This document shows positions 43,548-54,020 of a stretch of DNA of 64,000 nucleotides, in pieces. The stretch is taken from contig JAWKUI010000002.1 in assembly GCA_041398705.1 (NCBI GenBank), positions 62,001-126,000 on the forward strand, in the 5' to 3' direction. A program made the position numbers and the translations under genes. Numbering within the stretch: position 1 is the stretch's first letter; each line of letters begins with the position of its first letter. The stretch comes from NORP259 sp041398705. Lineage in GTDB: Bacteria; Planctomycetota; UBA1135; GCA-002686595. A model generated the notes under the pieces. It was not told the DNA's origin and did no database searches. It was given only the letters and a program-made list of their open reading frames with translations.

Positions 43548-43731
43548 GGGATTTCGATTGGGTTCGCCGCCCATGATAAGGCCCCGTAGCAGACCGATGT
43601 CCGCCACGGGGCCGAAGTTTTTCCGGGCTACAGCACACCACTCCGGGTGGCCTCGCCTTGGCAGGCAGGGTGCCGAGGCCGCAAACACTGCTCGAACCCG
43701 TGGGGGAGCCGAGCCCGGTTTGCGCGCCTAC

Positions 43732-43992
43732 TCAGGCCACCACTTCGCGAATGGTGCGGAACACCAGTTCGTTGTCTTTCGGGTCCCCCACTTGGACCCG
43801 AACAGCGCCTTCCATCCCGCGCGGGATGCTGATCAGGCCCGGAGCGAGCTTGCGACCGACCTTGCGGGCCAGTTCGGAAGGCTCTTCCACCTGCAACAGA
43901 ATCCAGTCGCCGACGGACGGCATCGGGTGGACACCGGGGATCGAAGCAAGCCTCGAATAGAACCGGTCCTTTTCCCCATCCATGTCAAACAT
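43732..43992 (-). CDS. mini-protein resembling the C-terminal domain of HisC aminotransferases
   Basis: 86 residues from ATG 43992, fixed by a strong AAGGAGGA site (43999-44006) with a 6-nt spacer. The sequence RFYSRLASIPGVHPMPSVGDW (core IPGVHPMPSVGDWILLQV), then SELARKVGRKLAPGLISIPRG and VRVQVGDPKDNELV follows the C-terminal domain of histidinol-phosphate aminotransferase (small domain). The PLP-binding large domain is absent upstream. It could be a decayed hisC or a genuine small protein; the clean ribosome site favours expression. Confidence 0.7.
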   Translation of the reverse strand: MFDMDGEKDRFYSRLASIPGVHPMPSVGDWILLQVEEPSELARKVGRKLAPGLISIPRGMEGAVRVQVGDPKDNELVFRTIREVVA

Positions 43993-44297
43993 ATGGTCTC
44001 CTCCTTGACCATGCCTATGGATCGAGACAGACGACAAGTCGCCCGCGGCTTCCTCCCTGGTACCCTCCCGGAGATTCGGCCGGAGATCCAAGCGGCCCTC
44101 CCAGGCCGCCGGGTTTCCCTCCCGTTGTTGGGCCCACGGTAGCACCTTTCCGTAATCCGGCAAGTACTTGTTTGCATCGCCACAGGTTTTTTTTGGCCTG
44201 CTGACGAAAGGCCATTTTCCGCCGGAAAACGGCGGGTATCGGCAATCTGCGTGACCATTGGCCCCTGCCGACCTTGCCGTTAGGCTGACGCTCCCCC
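43993..44297. other. 305-bp divergent intergenic region
   Basis: Between the HisC-like mini-gene (minus) and thrB (plus). The frame of the mini-gene is open upstream to 44163 but the residues there are not protein-like for the family. A hairpin CCGCC-GGAAAAC-GGCGG lies near 44220-44236, and a T8 tract (GGTTTTTTTTGG) near 44190. No gene assigned. Confidence 0.5.
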
Positions 44298-45203
44298 ATG
44301 CAACGCCACACGATCAAGGTTCCCGGCTCCACGTCCAACCTGGGCCCCGGTTTCGACATGCTCGGGTTGTGCCTCGACCTGTTCCTCAAGGTCGAACTCG
44401 AATGGGATTCGCCCAAACCCGGTGTCGAACGCAGCGGCGAAGCGGCGGTACTCGGTGCGGATGCCCACGATCTGGTGCAAGAGGCGTTTCTTGCGGGGTT
44501 GCGGCTTTGGAACACCGCCGCACCCACCTTCCTGCGTTGGCAGGTGCACAGCGAGATTCCTATCGCCCGAGGTTTGGGTTCGAGTGGCGCGGCCGTAGCC
44601 GCCGGCCTGTTGCTCGCGTGCCGATTCGCGGGCGTGCAAGCCCAGGATCACATGCAAGCATTGATGCGCCTTGGAACCGAGATCGAAGGCCACCCCGACA
44701 ACGTCGTGGCGTCGCTCGCTGGCGGCTGCGTGTGCAGCCTGCCGGGCACGGAGGAATTCCGCGTGATTCCCCTGCCGTTGCACCCGAGCCTCGGTTTCGC
44801 CGTGGCCTGGGGCCACACCTCGCTGCCCACGCGCGAAGCCCGCGGCCTGTTGCCGCCCAACATCGCGTTCACCGAAGCCGTCGATCAACCGCGCCGCGCC
44901 CTGGCCCTGTTCGAAGGCCTGCGCACCGGCGACCCCGCCCTGCTGCGGTTCGCCGAAGGCGAACACCTGCACGTGCACGCGCGTTTGCCGCGCATCCGCG
45001 GCGGCCGCGAAGCCCTGCAAGCGGCCCATGATGCGGGCGCTTGGATGGCCACCATCAGCGGCAGCGGCTCGGCATTGTTCGCGATCGGCCCGCGCTCCCA
45101 GAGCGCCGCGATCGCCGCCGCCATGGGCGCGGTGCTCGAAGCGAGCGATGCGCCCGCGCACTGGCGGGCGGCGGAAGTGGTGGCCACTTCCCCCGTCGAG
45201 TGA
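44298..45203 (+). CDS. thrB: homoserine kinase
   Basis: 301 residues, GHMP kinase. N-terminal VPGSTSNLGPGFDMLGLCLD, ATP-binding loop IPIARGLGSSGAAVAAGLL, and C-terminal ISGSGSALFAIG. It phosphorylates homoserine for threonine synthesis, downstream of the asd/lysC steps encoded a few kilobases away. Threonine synthase and homoserine dehydrogenase are not in the window. Converges with the PtsI-like gene 9 nt away. Confidence 0.93.
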   Translation: MQRHTIKVPGSTSNLGPGFDMLGLCLDLFLKVELEWDSPKPGVERSGEAAVLGADAHDLVQEAFLAGLRLWNTAAPTFLRWQVHSEIPIARGLGSSGAAVAAGLLLACRFAGVQAQDHMQALMRLGTEIEGHPDNVVASLAGGCVCSLPGTEEFRVIPLPLHPSLGFAVAWGHTSLPTREARGLLPPNIAFTEAVDQPRRALALFEGLRTGDPALLRFAEGEHLHVHARLPRIRGGREALQAAHDAGAWMATISGSGSALFAIGPRSQSAAIAAAMGAVLEASDAPAHWRAAEVVATSPVE

Positions 45204-45212
45204 CCGCGCAGA

Positions 45213-46973
45213 TCAGTGCGGGTCCCAGGTGTCGGGCGCACCGAGTTTCGCCCAACGCGCCGCCATCTCGCGGGCCTTCTTCCACTGCAGCTTGCGGATC
45301 GCCTTGTCCACCGCGGCCGCCTGCGACGGCATGATGCAGATGTGGCGGAACCCCGCGGCGAGCAGCAGCGGTAGGTTCTCTTCCTGGGCGGTGGTCACGC
45401 CGAACACCCGCAGCGGCGTCGCGTGCACTTGGGCCCCTTGCACGATCTGTTCGAGCGCGCGCAAGACGAACGGGTGCAGGCGTTCAAAGTAGCTGGAGAG
45501 GTGCGGTTCGTCGCGGTCCGCCACCAGCAGGTACTGCTGCAAGGAATCGAGGCCCACCGCGAGGAAGTCCGCCTCCGCGGCCAGGTCGGCCACCCCCCAG
45601 ATCGACGCGGGGGTTTCGATCACCACCCCCACCGAAATGCGCTCGCAATACGGTTCTCCGTCGCGTTTGAGCGCATAACGCTCTTCGAAGAGCAGCTCGC
45701 GCACGGCGCGCAATTCGGCCACATCCACGACGCGCGGCAGGGCCACACCGATCTCGCCCGCGTAGTCGCTTCCGGCCCGTAGGATGCCGAGCAGTTGGCG
45801 GCGCAGCACGACCGGGTTCTCGAGCAAGGCGCGCAGACCCGCGCTACCGAGGGCCGGGTTGGTCTCGCGCTCGGCGTGCATGTAGGGCAGGCCCATGCTC
45901 GAGTCGAGGTCCGCAAGGCGGAAGGTCACCGGCTTGCCCGCCGCGGCGTGCAATACGCTGCGGTAGTGGGCTTCCAGCGTCGACACGCCGGGCGCCTGGC
46001 GTTCCATCAGGAACAGCATCTCGGTGCGGTAGATGCCGATGCCCGCCATGCCCTGCTCCACCGCGAACTCCACCTCCGGCAGGTTGCCGCAGGTGGCGCA
46101 CAACATCACCGGCTGCCCATCGAGGGTGGTGGTTTCCGGGGCCAGGACCTGCGCGCCGCGCCGCCGGTTTTCTCCGAGCTCCTGGAACTGTTCGAGCAGC
46201 AGGGTTTCGGGCCGCACGTGCACCAGCCCCTCGGACGCATCGAGCAACAGCATGTCGCCCGGCGCCACGGCCTCGAACAGTTCGTTCACTCCGGTCAGCG
46301 CGGGGATGCGCAGGTTGCGCAGCACGATCGAAGCCTGGCCGGTCAAACTGCCTTCTTGCGTGACCACACCTTTGATGCCACTGCCCACCAGGGCGAGCAC
46401 CTCGGAAACCGTCAACTCCTTCGCGATCAGCACGCCTTCTTGCCCCGCGCCCGCATCCGCCGTCGGGTCTTCCTCGTGGATGGTGCTTTCGAGGTTGCGC
46501 AGCACGCGCATGCCGACGTCGCGCAGTTCGCGCGCGCGCTCCTTCAGCACCTGGTTTTCGACGAGGCGGGAAATGCGATCGAAGTCGAGGATGACCTTCG
46601 CGATGGCCCCTTCGAGGGCCATCTGTTCGCCGAGGATCAGGTTCTCGACGTCGGCGAGGAACACCGAGTCCTTGAGGCGATCGAGCTGGCTATCCACCAG
46701 CGCCACCTCTTCCCGCGCGCCCCCCGACGAGAGTTTTCCGCGCAGCACTTCGAGTTGCGCGGTCGACACGGCCAGGCCCTGGCGCAATCGGTTCAACTCG
46801 TTCTCCACCGCGGCCTGCGGCACTCGCCGTACGGGAATCGCGTCGAGATCGCGATTGCGGATGATCGCGGGCCCAACCGCCATGCCCGGCGCCACCGACG
46901 CGCCGCGCAACAACAGCGAAGTGGACTCCCCACCGGGATGGGGCGTTGCCTGGGGAGAAGAGGGGGTATTCAT
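45213..46973 (-). CDS. PtsI-like phosphoenolpyruvate phosphotransferase homologue lacking catalytic residues
   Basis: 586 residues, close to enzyme I (575 in E. coli). N-terminal helical domain, swivelling phospho-His domain, and C-terminal PEP-binding barrel (GMAGIGIYRTEMLFLMER, LADLDSSMGLPYM, FLAVGLDSLQQYLLVADRD). The phosphorylated His of the TSHTAI-type motif is Gln213 (LTGQASI), the barrel GGDK is DSSM, and the catalytic Cys near the C-terminus is Phe524 (VFGVTTAQEEN). The enzyme therefore looks catalytically dead in the classic sense and may be regulatory. Start ATG 46973. Confidence 0.85.
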   Translation of the reverse strand: MNTPSSPQATPHPGGESTSLLLRGASVAPGMAVGPAIIRNRDLDAIPVRRVPQAAVENELNRLRQGLAVSTAQLEVLRGKLSSGGAREEVALVDSQLDRLKDSVFLADVENLILGEQMALEGAIAKVILDFDRISRLVENQVLKERARELRDVGMRVLRNLESTIHEEDPTADAGAGQEGVLIAKELTVSEVLALVGSGIKGVVTQEGSLTGQASIVLRNLRIPALTGVNELFEAVAPGDMLLLDASEGLVHVRPETLLLEQFQELGENRRRGAQVLAPETTTLDGQPVMLCATCGNLPEVEFAVEQGMAGIGIYRTEMLFLMERQAPGVSTLEAHYRSVLHAAAGKPVTFRLADLDSSMGLPYMHAERETNPALGSAGLRALLENPVVLRRQLLGILRAGSDYAGEIGVALPRVVDVAELRAVRELLFEERYALKRDGEPYCERISVGVVIETPASIWGVADLAAEADFLAVGLDSLQQYLLVADRDEPHLSSYFERLHPFVLRALEQIVQGAQVHATPLRVFGVTTAQEENLPLLLAAGFRHICIMPSQAAAVDKAIRKLQWKKAREMAARWAKLGAPDTWDPH

Positions 46974-47036
46974 GGGCCGCCGGCGAGTGTACCAGCGCGC
47001 AGGGCCGCGCTCCACGGCCCCCGCCGGTCCCCCACC

Positions 47037-47552
47037 TCAGGCACCGGGGGGCGGCGCGACCTGTTGCACCAGATGCCCCGCCTCGGGCAGCAGCAACCGT
47101 TCCATGGCCAGCCGTAGGGCCGCCGGCGAACCGGGTAGGGCCACGATGACCCGCCGGTCCACAACCCCCGCGCAGGCTCGGCTGAGCATGCTCGCGGGGC
47201 CGATCTCCTGGTACGAAAGCATGCGGAACAACTCGCCGAAACCCGGGATCTCCGCCTCGAAAGCCGCTTGCAGCACCTCTGCCGTGCGGTCCCGGGGCGC
47301 CAGCCCGGTGCCGCCGGTGAACAGCACCAACTGGCATTCCGGAGCCTGCAACGCCTGTTGCAGCGCCTGCGCGATCGCCTCGGGTTCATCGGGCACGCTG
47401 CCGCGATGCACCACCCGGTGACCGGCCTGCTCGATGCTCTCGACCAGGTAGGCTCCGCCGCGGTCCTCGGCGCCCCGGCGCGTATCGCTGACCGTGATCA
47501 CCGCGAAACCGAGCTGCTTCGGCGCCCCCTCGCGGTGCTCAACCAGCCCCAT
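47037..47552 (-). CDS. moaB: molybdenum cofactor biosynthesis protein B family
   Basis: 171 residues. VITVSDTRRGAEDRGG start, the molybdopterin-binding TGGTGLAPRDRT loop, RMLSYQEIGPASMLSRA and VVDRRVIVALPGSPAA are characteristic of MoaB/Mog. It adenylylates or handles molybdopterin. It overlaps the btpA-family gene by 14 nt upstream and precedes the PtsI-like gene on the same strand. Confidence 0.93.
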   Translation of the reverse strand: MGLVEHREGAPKQLGFAVITVSDTRRGAEDRGGAYLVESIEQAGHRVVHRGSVPDEPEAIAQALQQALQAPECQLVLFTGGTGLAPRDRTAEVLQAAFEAEIPGFGELFRMLSYQEIGPASMLSRACAGVVDRRVIVALPGSPAALRLAMERLLLPEAGHLVQQVAPPPGA

Positions 47553-48387
47553 GGCCTCTCCTCGCGAGGGGCGGCGGGCCCATGTCCTCGAACACGCGCC
47601 GCAGGCGTTCCACCCGCTCCGGGTCGACGGGATTGCGCAGCACTCCGTCGATCTTGAGCGAACTGGCCACGATCGCGGCGTCGATGCCGGCGCACAGGGA
47701 TTCCGCCTGTTCGACCGCCAGACCGGAACCGAGCATCAACGGCGCTTCGGGCAGGGCGGCGCGTACGCGGGCAATGCGCGAGAGATCCGGGGCTTTGCCG
47801 GTGCCCGCGCCGCTGATCACGAGCGCGTCGGCGAGACCCCGGTGGAAGGTGTCTTCCGCCGCTTGCTCAAGGCTTTCGCTGCCGAGCGGGACCGCGTGTT
47901 TCACGTGCACATCGGCCAGGATCGGCGCCCCCGGGCACAGCAGGTCCCGGGCGCGCAGGGTCTGGGCGGCGTGGCCTTGGATCAGACCCTGGTCGGTGAC
48001 CATCGCTCCCACGTGCACGTTGACGCGCAGGAACTGGGCGTCCGTGGCAGCGACGATGCCGAGGGCCGAACGCGCATCGTTGCGCAGCACGTTGACGCCC
48101 ACGGGCAATTCCCCCACGGCGTCGCAGACGATCTGGGTCGCACGCGTGAGCGCGGCGATGGTTTCGGCGGGCACACTTTCGGCGAAGAAGGGCCGGTCAC
48201 CGAAGTTCTCCACGATGATGCCGTCGGCCCCACCTTCCATCAACGCCCGCGCATCCGCGAGCGCGGACTTGAGCAGCGGCTCCATCGATCCACCGTACCC
48301 AGGGGAACCGGGCAAAGCCGGCAAGTGCACCACTCCGATCAGCAGACGGCGGCGGTGCCAGTGCGGAAAGAGGTCGAGCAGTTGCAT
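47539..48387 (-). CDS. BtpA/SgcQ family TIM-barrel protein
   Basis: 282 residues from ATG 48387; the frame extends upstream only through a repeat array and is not used. Features are LIGVVHLPALPGSPGYGG, ADGIIVENFGDRPF, LPVGVNVLRNDARSALGIV, ILADVHVKHAVPL and ALVISGAGTGKAPDL. BtpA was named for a role in photosystem I accumulation in cyanobacteria, and SgcQ is a sugar-operon relative; here the role is unknown. Confidence 0.88.
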   Translation of the reverse strand: MQLLDLFPHWHRRRLLIGVVHLPALPGSPGYGGSMEPLLKSALADARALMEGGADGIIVENFGDRPFFAESVPAETIAALTRATQIVCDAVGELPVGVNVLRNDARSALGIVAATDAQFLRVNVHVGAMVTDQGLIQGHAAQTLRARDLLCPGAPILADVHVKHAVPLGSESLEQAAEDTFHRGLADALVISGAGTGKAPDLSRIARVRAALPEAPLMLGSGLAVEQAESLCAGIDAAIVASSLKIDGVLRNPVDPERVERLRRVFEDMGPPPLARRGHGAG

Positions 48388-48442
48388 GGGGCGGCGGGGA
48401 AGCGGCGAAGGGGACGAGCGATAGTCTGGCAAAAACGCCGGG

Positions 48443-48590
48443 CAAAACGAAGGACAGGTGGGGAGCCCCACCTGCCATGCAAAACGAAGGACAGGTGGGA
48501 GGCCCCACCTGCCATGCAAAACGAAGGACAGGTGGGAGGCCCCACCTGCCATGCAAAACGAAGGACAGGTGGGAGGCCCCACCTGTCCTT
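48443..48590. repeat. four tandem 37-bp palindromic repeats
   Basis: Units begin CAAAACGAAGGACAGGTGGG at 48443, 48480, 48517 and 48554. Each contains an 8-bp inverted repeat CAGGTGGG-AGGC-CCCACCTG (the first has one change). The last unit extends to a 13-bp perfect hairpin AAGGACAGGTGGG...CCCACCTGTCCTT (48561-48590). They lie between the tRNA and the BtpA-family gene on the minus strand. No spacers vary, so it is not CRISPR. Confidence 0.95.
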
Positions 48591-48642
48591 GTTAACCGAC
48601 GGGCCCATGGTTGCCCCGGGGGGCGTTGGACTCGTTTTGGGT

Positions 48643-48717
48643 TGGAGCCAGAGATCGGGTTCGAACCGACGACCCTCGCTTTACGAAAGCGATGCTCTAC
48701 CGCTGAGCTACTCTGGC
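48643..48717 (-). tRNA. tRNA-Thr (anticodon CGT)
   Basis: Complete cloverleaf on the minus strand: acceptor GCCAGAG/CTCTGGC, D-stem GCTC/GAGC, anticodon stem TCGCT/AGCGA with loop TTCGTAA (anticodon CGT), T-loop TTCGAAC, then TCCA with encoded CCA. It sits directly downstream of the HEAT-repeat gene's stop only in coordinate terms; transcription of both is minus. Confidence 0.95.
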
Positions 48718-48733
48718 GAATTCGTTGAGCCGA

Positions 48734-50830
48734 TCAGGAACCGGCGACCGTCTGGCGCACGCGGCGCAGCAGCTCGGCGCGCTCCTCGGCGGACAGCGGG
48801 AAGCGGCCCAGGGCACGGCCCGCGGCCTGGCGCACGGCCAGGGAGGCGTCGGACGCGAACACGCTGCGCAGCCCGTCGATGGCGTCGCCGTCGACGTTGT
48901 GGCGGCCCAGGATGCCGGCGATGGCGTTGCCCGCGGCGATGCGAGCTTCGTCGCTACGACCGCCTTCGGTCAGCACTGCGAGCAGGTTCTGGACCTGATC
49001 GGAGGTGCCGGCGAGGGCCAGGGCGTTCATGGCGGGCACGCAGACGTCGTCCGGGCGGTGGGCCAGGGTGCTGGCCAGCGCGCTCAGAGTCGGGGCGATG
49101 TTGTGGCCGGCGGCGGCCAGTTCGGAAAGGGCCTGTGCGGAGTGCGCGGCCAGGCGGTCGGCCTGAGCACGGTCCCCATCGAGGCGCTGGCTGAAGGCTT
49201 CGTCCAGCGGGGTCAGGTCGCTGACGTCGGACAGCAGGCCGGTGACGCGATCGGAGTAGGCCTCACCCAGTTCTTCCGAACCGGTGGTGAAGAACATCGG
49301 CTTACCCGCCATGGTCGGCTGGCCCGCAATGTGGGTCAGCACGGCGTCGGTGGTCATGCCACCGATGGTGTCGCCGATGATGATCACGTCGACTGTCGGC
49401 AGGCGGTGCAGCATCGCGAGGCCTTCCGCACCGTTGCCACGGTGGTTGACCATCACGCCACGGCCGGTCAGGGCCTGGGTCAGGGCAGCGGCGCGGGACG
49501 CGTCGTTGTCGATGATGGCGGCGATGCGCACGACTTCACGGCCGGCGTTCTGGCCAAGCGCGTCGATCACGCGGGCGTCCGCGTTCTGCTTGGTGTTGAT
49601 CGCGATGCGGCCCAGGGCCACGGCGGCTTCGCCACGCATGGCGCCGTCGGCGGCTTCCAGCGCGTTCACCAGACCCGCGGTCGGGCCTTTCGCGGTGGAG
49701 GCGAGCTGGTTGCACAGCAGGGTGCCGGTGGTGGAGTCGTCGTTCATGACCGACCACTGCAGGGCCAGGTCGAGCGCGTCGGGACCGGCCACGGCGACGG
49801 CCAGGCTGCCTTCGGCGGCTTTGGCCTCGAGCTCACCAACGTCCTCGCCCGCTTCGACGAGGGCGTTGATGCGGGCCTGGATGTCCAGGCTGGCGCGGGC
49901 CACACCGGCGTGGGCTTCCAGGGAATCCGGAGCCAAGCGCATGGCGCGGTAGTAGGCCTTCTTGGACAGTTCGTCGGCGTAGATCGAAAGCGGGGTCGGG
50001 TGCGGCACCAACTTGCCCCCTTCGAAGGACCACACCACGTCGCTGTACATGTACGGCGCGAGCACGTTGTCGCGGCGGAAGTAGTAGGCGTCGCCGTCGC
50101 GCAGTAGGGCCTGCAGGCCACCACCGGCGTTGGCGAGACCGCAGCGAGCGGCACCGTCGGCGGCCGCTTCGGCCACGTTCTGATCGGCGTCGGTCGCGGC
50201 CACGGCGGCGAGGGCGCCGGCGGCGCGCGGATCACCGATGTTGCCGAGCACGAAGGACACGTTGCGGCGCAGCATCGGGTTGTCGCTGTCCAGGGCTTCC
50301 ATCAGCGCCGGCACCACGACCCCACCCATGCGGCTCAGGCCGGCCATCGCCAGCACGCGCCAATCCCCATCGGCCTCGTCCTCGAGGGCGGGCAGCAGGT
50401 ACGGGGTGACGTACTCGCCGTGACGGGCGCTCATGGCGTCGAGGGCGCGGCGGCGATCGAGCGAGTTGTCCGCGTTGCGGTACTCGGCGACCAGCGCGCG
50501 GATGGCGTCCTCGTCGTTCTGTTGTTTGGTGCGCTCCAGGGTCGCCCGGTCCATGATCCGGTTGGCCACCAGCTCGAACTCACCACCTTCCAGCAGAAGC
50601 TGCAGCCAGATCTCGTGATCGGTGGCTTTCCACAGCTCATAAGCGGCTTCGTTGGTGGGGTCGGAGCCCAGGATGCGCTGGAACACCACCAGCGCGTCCG
50701 AGCGCCGGCCCTGGTTCAGAAGCTGAACGCCTTCCTGGAAGTCGCCCGACAGATCCTGGGCAAACGAGAGGGGGGTGAGAAAGGCGGTCAAGGCCAGCAG
50801 TAGGCCGAGATTCCGGCGCGGAATGGTCAT
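48734..50830 (-). CDS. exported HEAT-repeat protein with a receiver-like domain
   Basis: 698 residues from ATG 50830 with a signal peptide (MTIPRRNLGLLLALTAFLTPLSFAQ; core LLLALTAFLTPLSFAQ). TPR/HEAT-like repeats fill about 30-230 (VLGNIGDPRAAGALAAVA) and 550-698. Residues about 433-545 (VVRIAAIIDNDASRAAALTQA, VDVIIIGDTIGGM, PMFFTTGSEE) have the alpha/beta order of a response-regulator receiver, but the phosphoacceptor position is not clearly Asp. A receiver-like domain in an exported protein is odd. Scaffold role inferred. Confidence 0.8.
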   Translation of the reverse strand: MTIPRRNLGLLLALTAFLTPLSFAQDLSGDFQEGVQLLNQGRRSDALVVFQRILGSDPTNEAAYELWKATDHEIWLQLLLEGGEFELVANRIMDRATLERTKQQNDEDAIRALVAEYRNADNSLDRRRALDAMSARHGEYVTPYLLPALEDEADGDWRVLAMAGLSRMGGVVVPALMEALDSDNPMLRRNVSFVLGNIGDPRAAGALAAVAATDADQNVAEAAADGAARCGLANAGGGLQALLRDGDAYYFRRDNVLAPYMYSDVVWSFEGGKLVPHPTPLSIYADELSKKAYYRAMRLAPDSLEAHAGVARASLDIQARINALVEAGEDVGELEAKAAEGSLAVAVAGPDALDLALQWSVMNDDSTTGTLLCNQLASTAKGPTAGLVNALEAADGAMRGEAAVALGRIAINTKQNADARVIDALGQNAGREVVRIAAIIDNDASRAAALTQALTGRGVMVNHRGNGAEGLAMLHRLPTVDVIIIGDTIGGMTTDAVLTHIAGQPTMAGKPMFFTTGSEELGEAYSDRVTGLLSDVSDLTPLDEAFSQRLDGDRAQADRLAAHSAQALSELAAAGHNIAPTLSALASTLAHRPDDVCVPAMNALALAGTSDQVQNLLAVLTEGGRSDEARIAAGNAIAGILGRHNVDGDAIDGLRSVFASDASLAVRQAAGRALGRFPLSAEERAELLRRVRQTVAGS

Positions 50831-51079
50831 GTTCGGGGGTCCTTCGCCTGGGGGGGTTGGGGGGTTGTACACCGCAGGCCGCTTGCGCAAGCCATACAAG
50901 GCGAACTGCCGCACAGACAGGTCGCCCGGGGTGAAACGTCCGGGAATGATACCGAGGAGGGGGCCCGGGTCAAGAAGTGGCGTCCTCGGAGCGAGTAACT
51001 AGCGCCCCCCCACCCCTTGGCAACCGCCGCGCGGCCGATTTCCGCCCCTGGCGGGCCTTGGCCCCGCCTTCCTTGGGGA

Positions 51080-52249
51080 TCAAACGAGCGGAACCGAGGG
51101 CATGCAGGCCTTGCCGAGCAGAGGTCGGCGCCGGGCTCCGGTGGCCGCGGGGTGGTCCGGCCGGCGGCCCAGGCAGAAATCGAGGCCCAGGCAGGCGAAC
51201 ATCAGGGCCTCGCGGGCGTCCGGATCGACCCCGAAGGCGGCGCTGGAGTGCACCGGGAGTCCGGTCGCGTGGGCCAAGGCGCCCATCAGGGCCCCGTTGT
51301 GCACCCCGCCGCCGGCCACGACGAGCCCGGCCGGGCGCCGAGGGACAAAACGCTCGAGAGCCGAGGAAACCGTGCGGGCCACGGCCTCCACCGCGGTCGC
51401 GAGGACGTTTGCGGGCGGGGCTTCGGGGCCGACCTGGGCCAGGAACTCCCCCACCCAGGTTTCGCCGAAGGTGTCCCGGCCGGTGCTCCGGGGGGGCTCC
51501 TCCTGGAAGAAGGGGTGCTGCAACAGCCCATCGACCCACTCTCCTCGCGCGCGGCCGGAGGCGGCCACGCGGCCATCGCGGTCCATGGGCTCGTGCAGCA
51601 GGCGCCGGGCCAGGCCGTCGAGCAGGGCCCCGGCGGGGCCGGTGTCGAAGGAAAGCGGTCGCTCGCCGGGCGCGGGCAGGATCGAGAGGTTGCCCATGCC
51701 CCCGAGGTTCAACACCGCCGCGGGCCGCGGCAAGTGCCCGAACAGGCGCTCGTCCCCGTGGATCGACAGGGGCGCCCCGTGGCCGCCGGCGGCGACGTCC
51801 GCCGCGCGGAAGTCGCACACGCACGGCGCGCCCGCGGCCTCCGCCACTTGATTGCCATCCCCAAGTTGCAAGCTGCCCGGATCCCCCACCCCGTCGAAGT
51901 GCCACACGGTCTGCCCGTGGCTGGCGACGAGGTCGAGTCCCACCCCATTGCGCTGGGCCAAAGCCCGCGCGGCGGCTCCGAATGCATGGCCCAACTCCAG
52001 GTGCAAACGACCGATACCCGCGAGGTCCACCGCCTGGCCATCGAGCACCGCGCGCAAGCGGGTGGCCAACCCGGTCTCGAAGGGCAGGGTCGCAAACGCG
52101 AGGGTCTCCGGCGCGTGGGGCTCAGACCCGCAGAACCGCGCGAGTGCGACGTCGATGCCATCGGCCGAGGTGCCTGAGAGCACACCGGCCACGACGAGTC
52201 CTGGCCCGCTGAGCCGGGCCGGGACGGTTTCCGCAAAGAAGGGTCCCAC
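51080..52249 (-). CDS. anmK: anhydro-N-acetylmuramic acid kinase
   Basis: 389 residues from GTG 52249. ATP-binding VLSGTSADGIDVALARF, HGQTVWHFDG, LNLGGMGNLSIL, SFDTGPAGALLDGL and VAGGGVHNGALMGAL match AnmK, which converts recycled anhydro-MurNAc to MurNAc-6-phosphate, indicating peptidoglycan recycling. The GTG start is chosen because no ATG precedes the first motif; the exact start is uncertain. Confidence 0.9.
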   Translation of the reverse strand: MGPFFAETVPARLSGPGLVVAGVLSGTSADGIDVALARFCGSEPHAPETLAFATLPFETGLATRLRAVLDGQAVDLAGIGRLHLELGHAFGAAARALAQRNGVGLDLVASHGQTVWHFDGVGDPGSLQLGDGNQVAEAAGAPCVCDFRAADVAAGGHGAPLSIHGDERLFGHLPRPAAVLNLGGMGNLSILPAPGERPLSFDTGPAGALLDGLARRLLHEPMDRDGRVAASGRARGEWVDGLLQHPFFQEEPPRSTGRDTFGETWVGEFLAQVGPEAPPANVLATAVEAVARTVSSALERFVPRRPAGLVVAGGGVHNGALMGALAHATGLPVHSSAAFGVDPDAREALMFACLGLDFCLGRRPDHPAATGARRRPLLGKACMPSVPLV

Positions 52250-52406
52250 GACGGCCGCTATCGTGATTTTCCTTTGGGCCGCTGGCAATTGCGGAAAGCC
52301 GGCGCGGCGCCAGGCGCTGCATTCGCGGGACCGCGGGAAGGGACGGCCAGCGCACTTCGAGGAGTTCCACCCTTGCCTGGACTTCCTGGGCAGGTAGCTT
52401 GGCCCC

Positions 52407-53819
<1,413 letters not shown>

Positions 53820-54020
53820 GCGCGGCGCGGCTGCGGCTGGAATTTCATCCGCGTTCCCGGTCACAACCGGGCGCGGCATCCGAACCGGGAAGCCGAACCC
53901 ACTTCCCCCGCCGCCGCGGCCCCTACGCCGCGCGCTCGGCCCGGTCCCCATGCCCGCACGGTGCGGGCCCTTCGCCATCCGGCATCCGGTGCAAGGGAAG
54001 AGGTATGCCCTGACTTTCCT

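Noticed and set aside
43993..44163. Longer N-terminus of the HisC-like mini-protein
   Set aside because: The upstream residues have no HisC character and the strong ribosome site lies directly before the internal ATG at 43992.
48388..48582. N-terminal extension of the BtpA-family protein
   Set aside because: Those residues are a translation of the 37-bp repeats, in a frame that changes with each unit; the family start is at 48387.
48443..48590. CRISPR array
   Set aside because: Units are contiguous tandem copies without variable spacers, and no cas gene is near.
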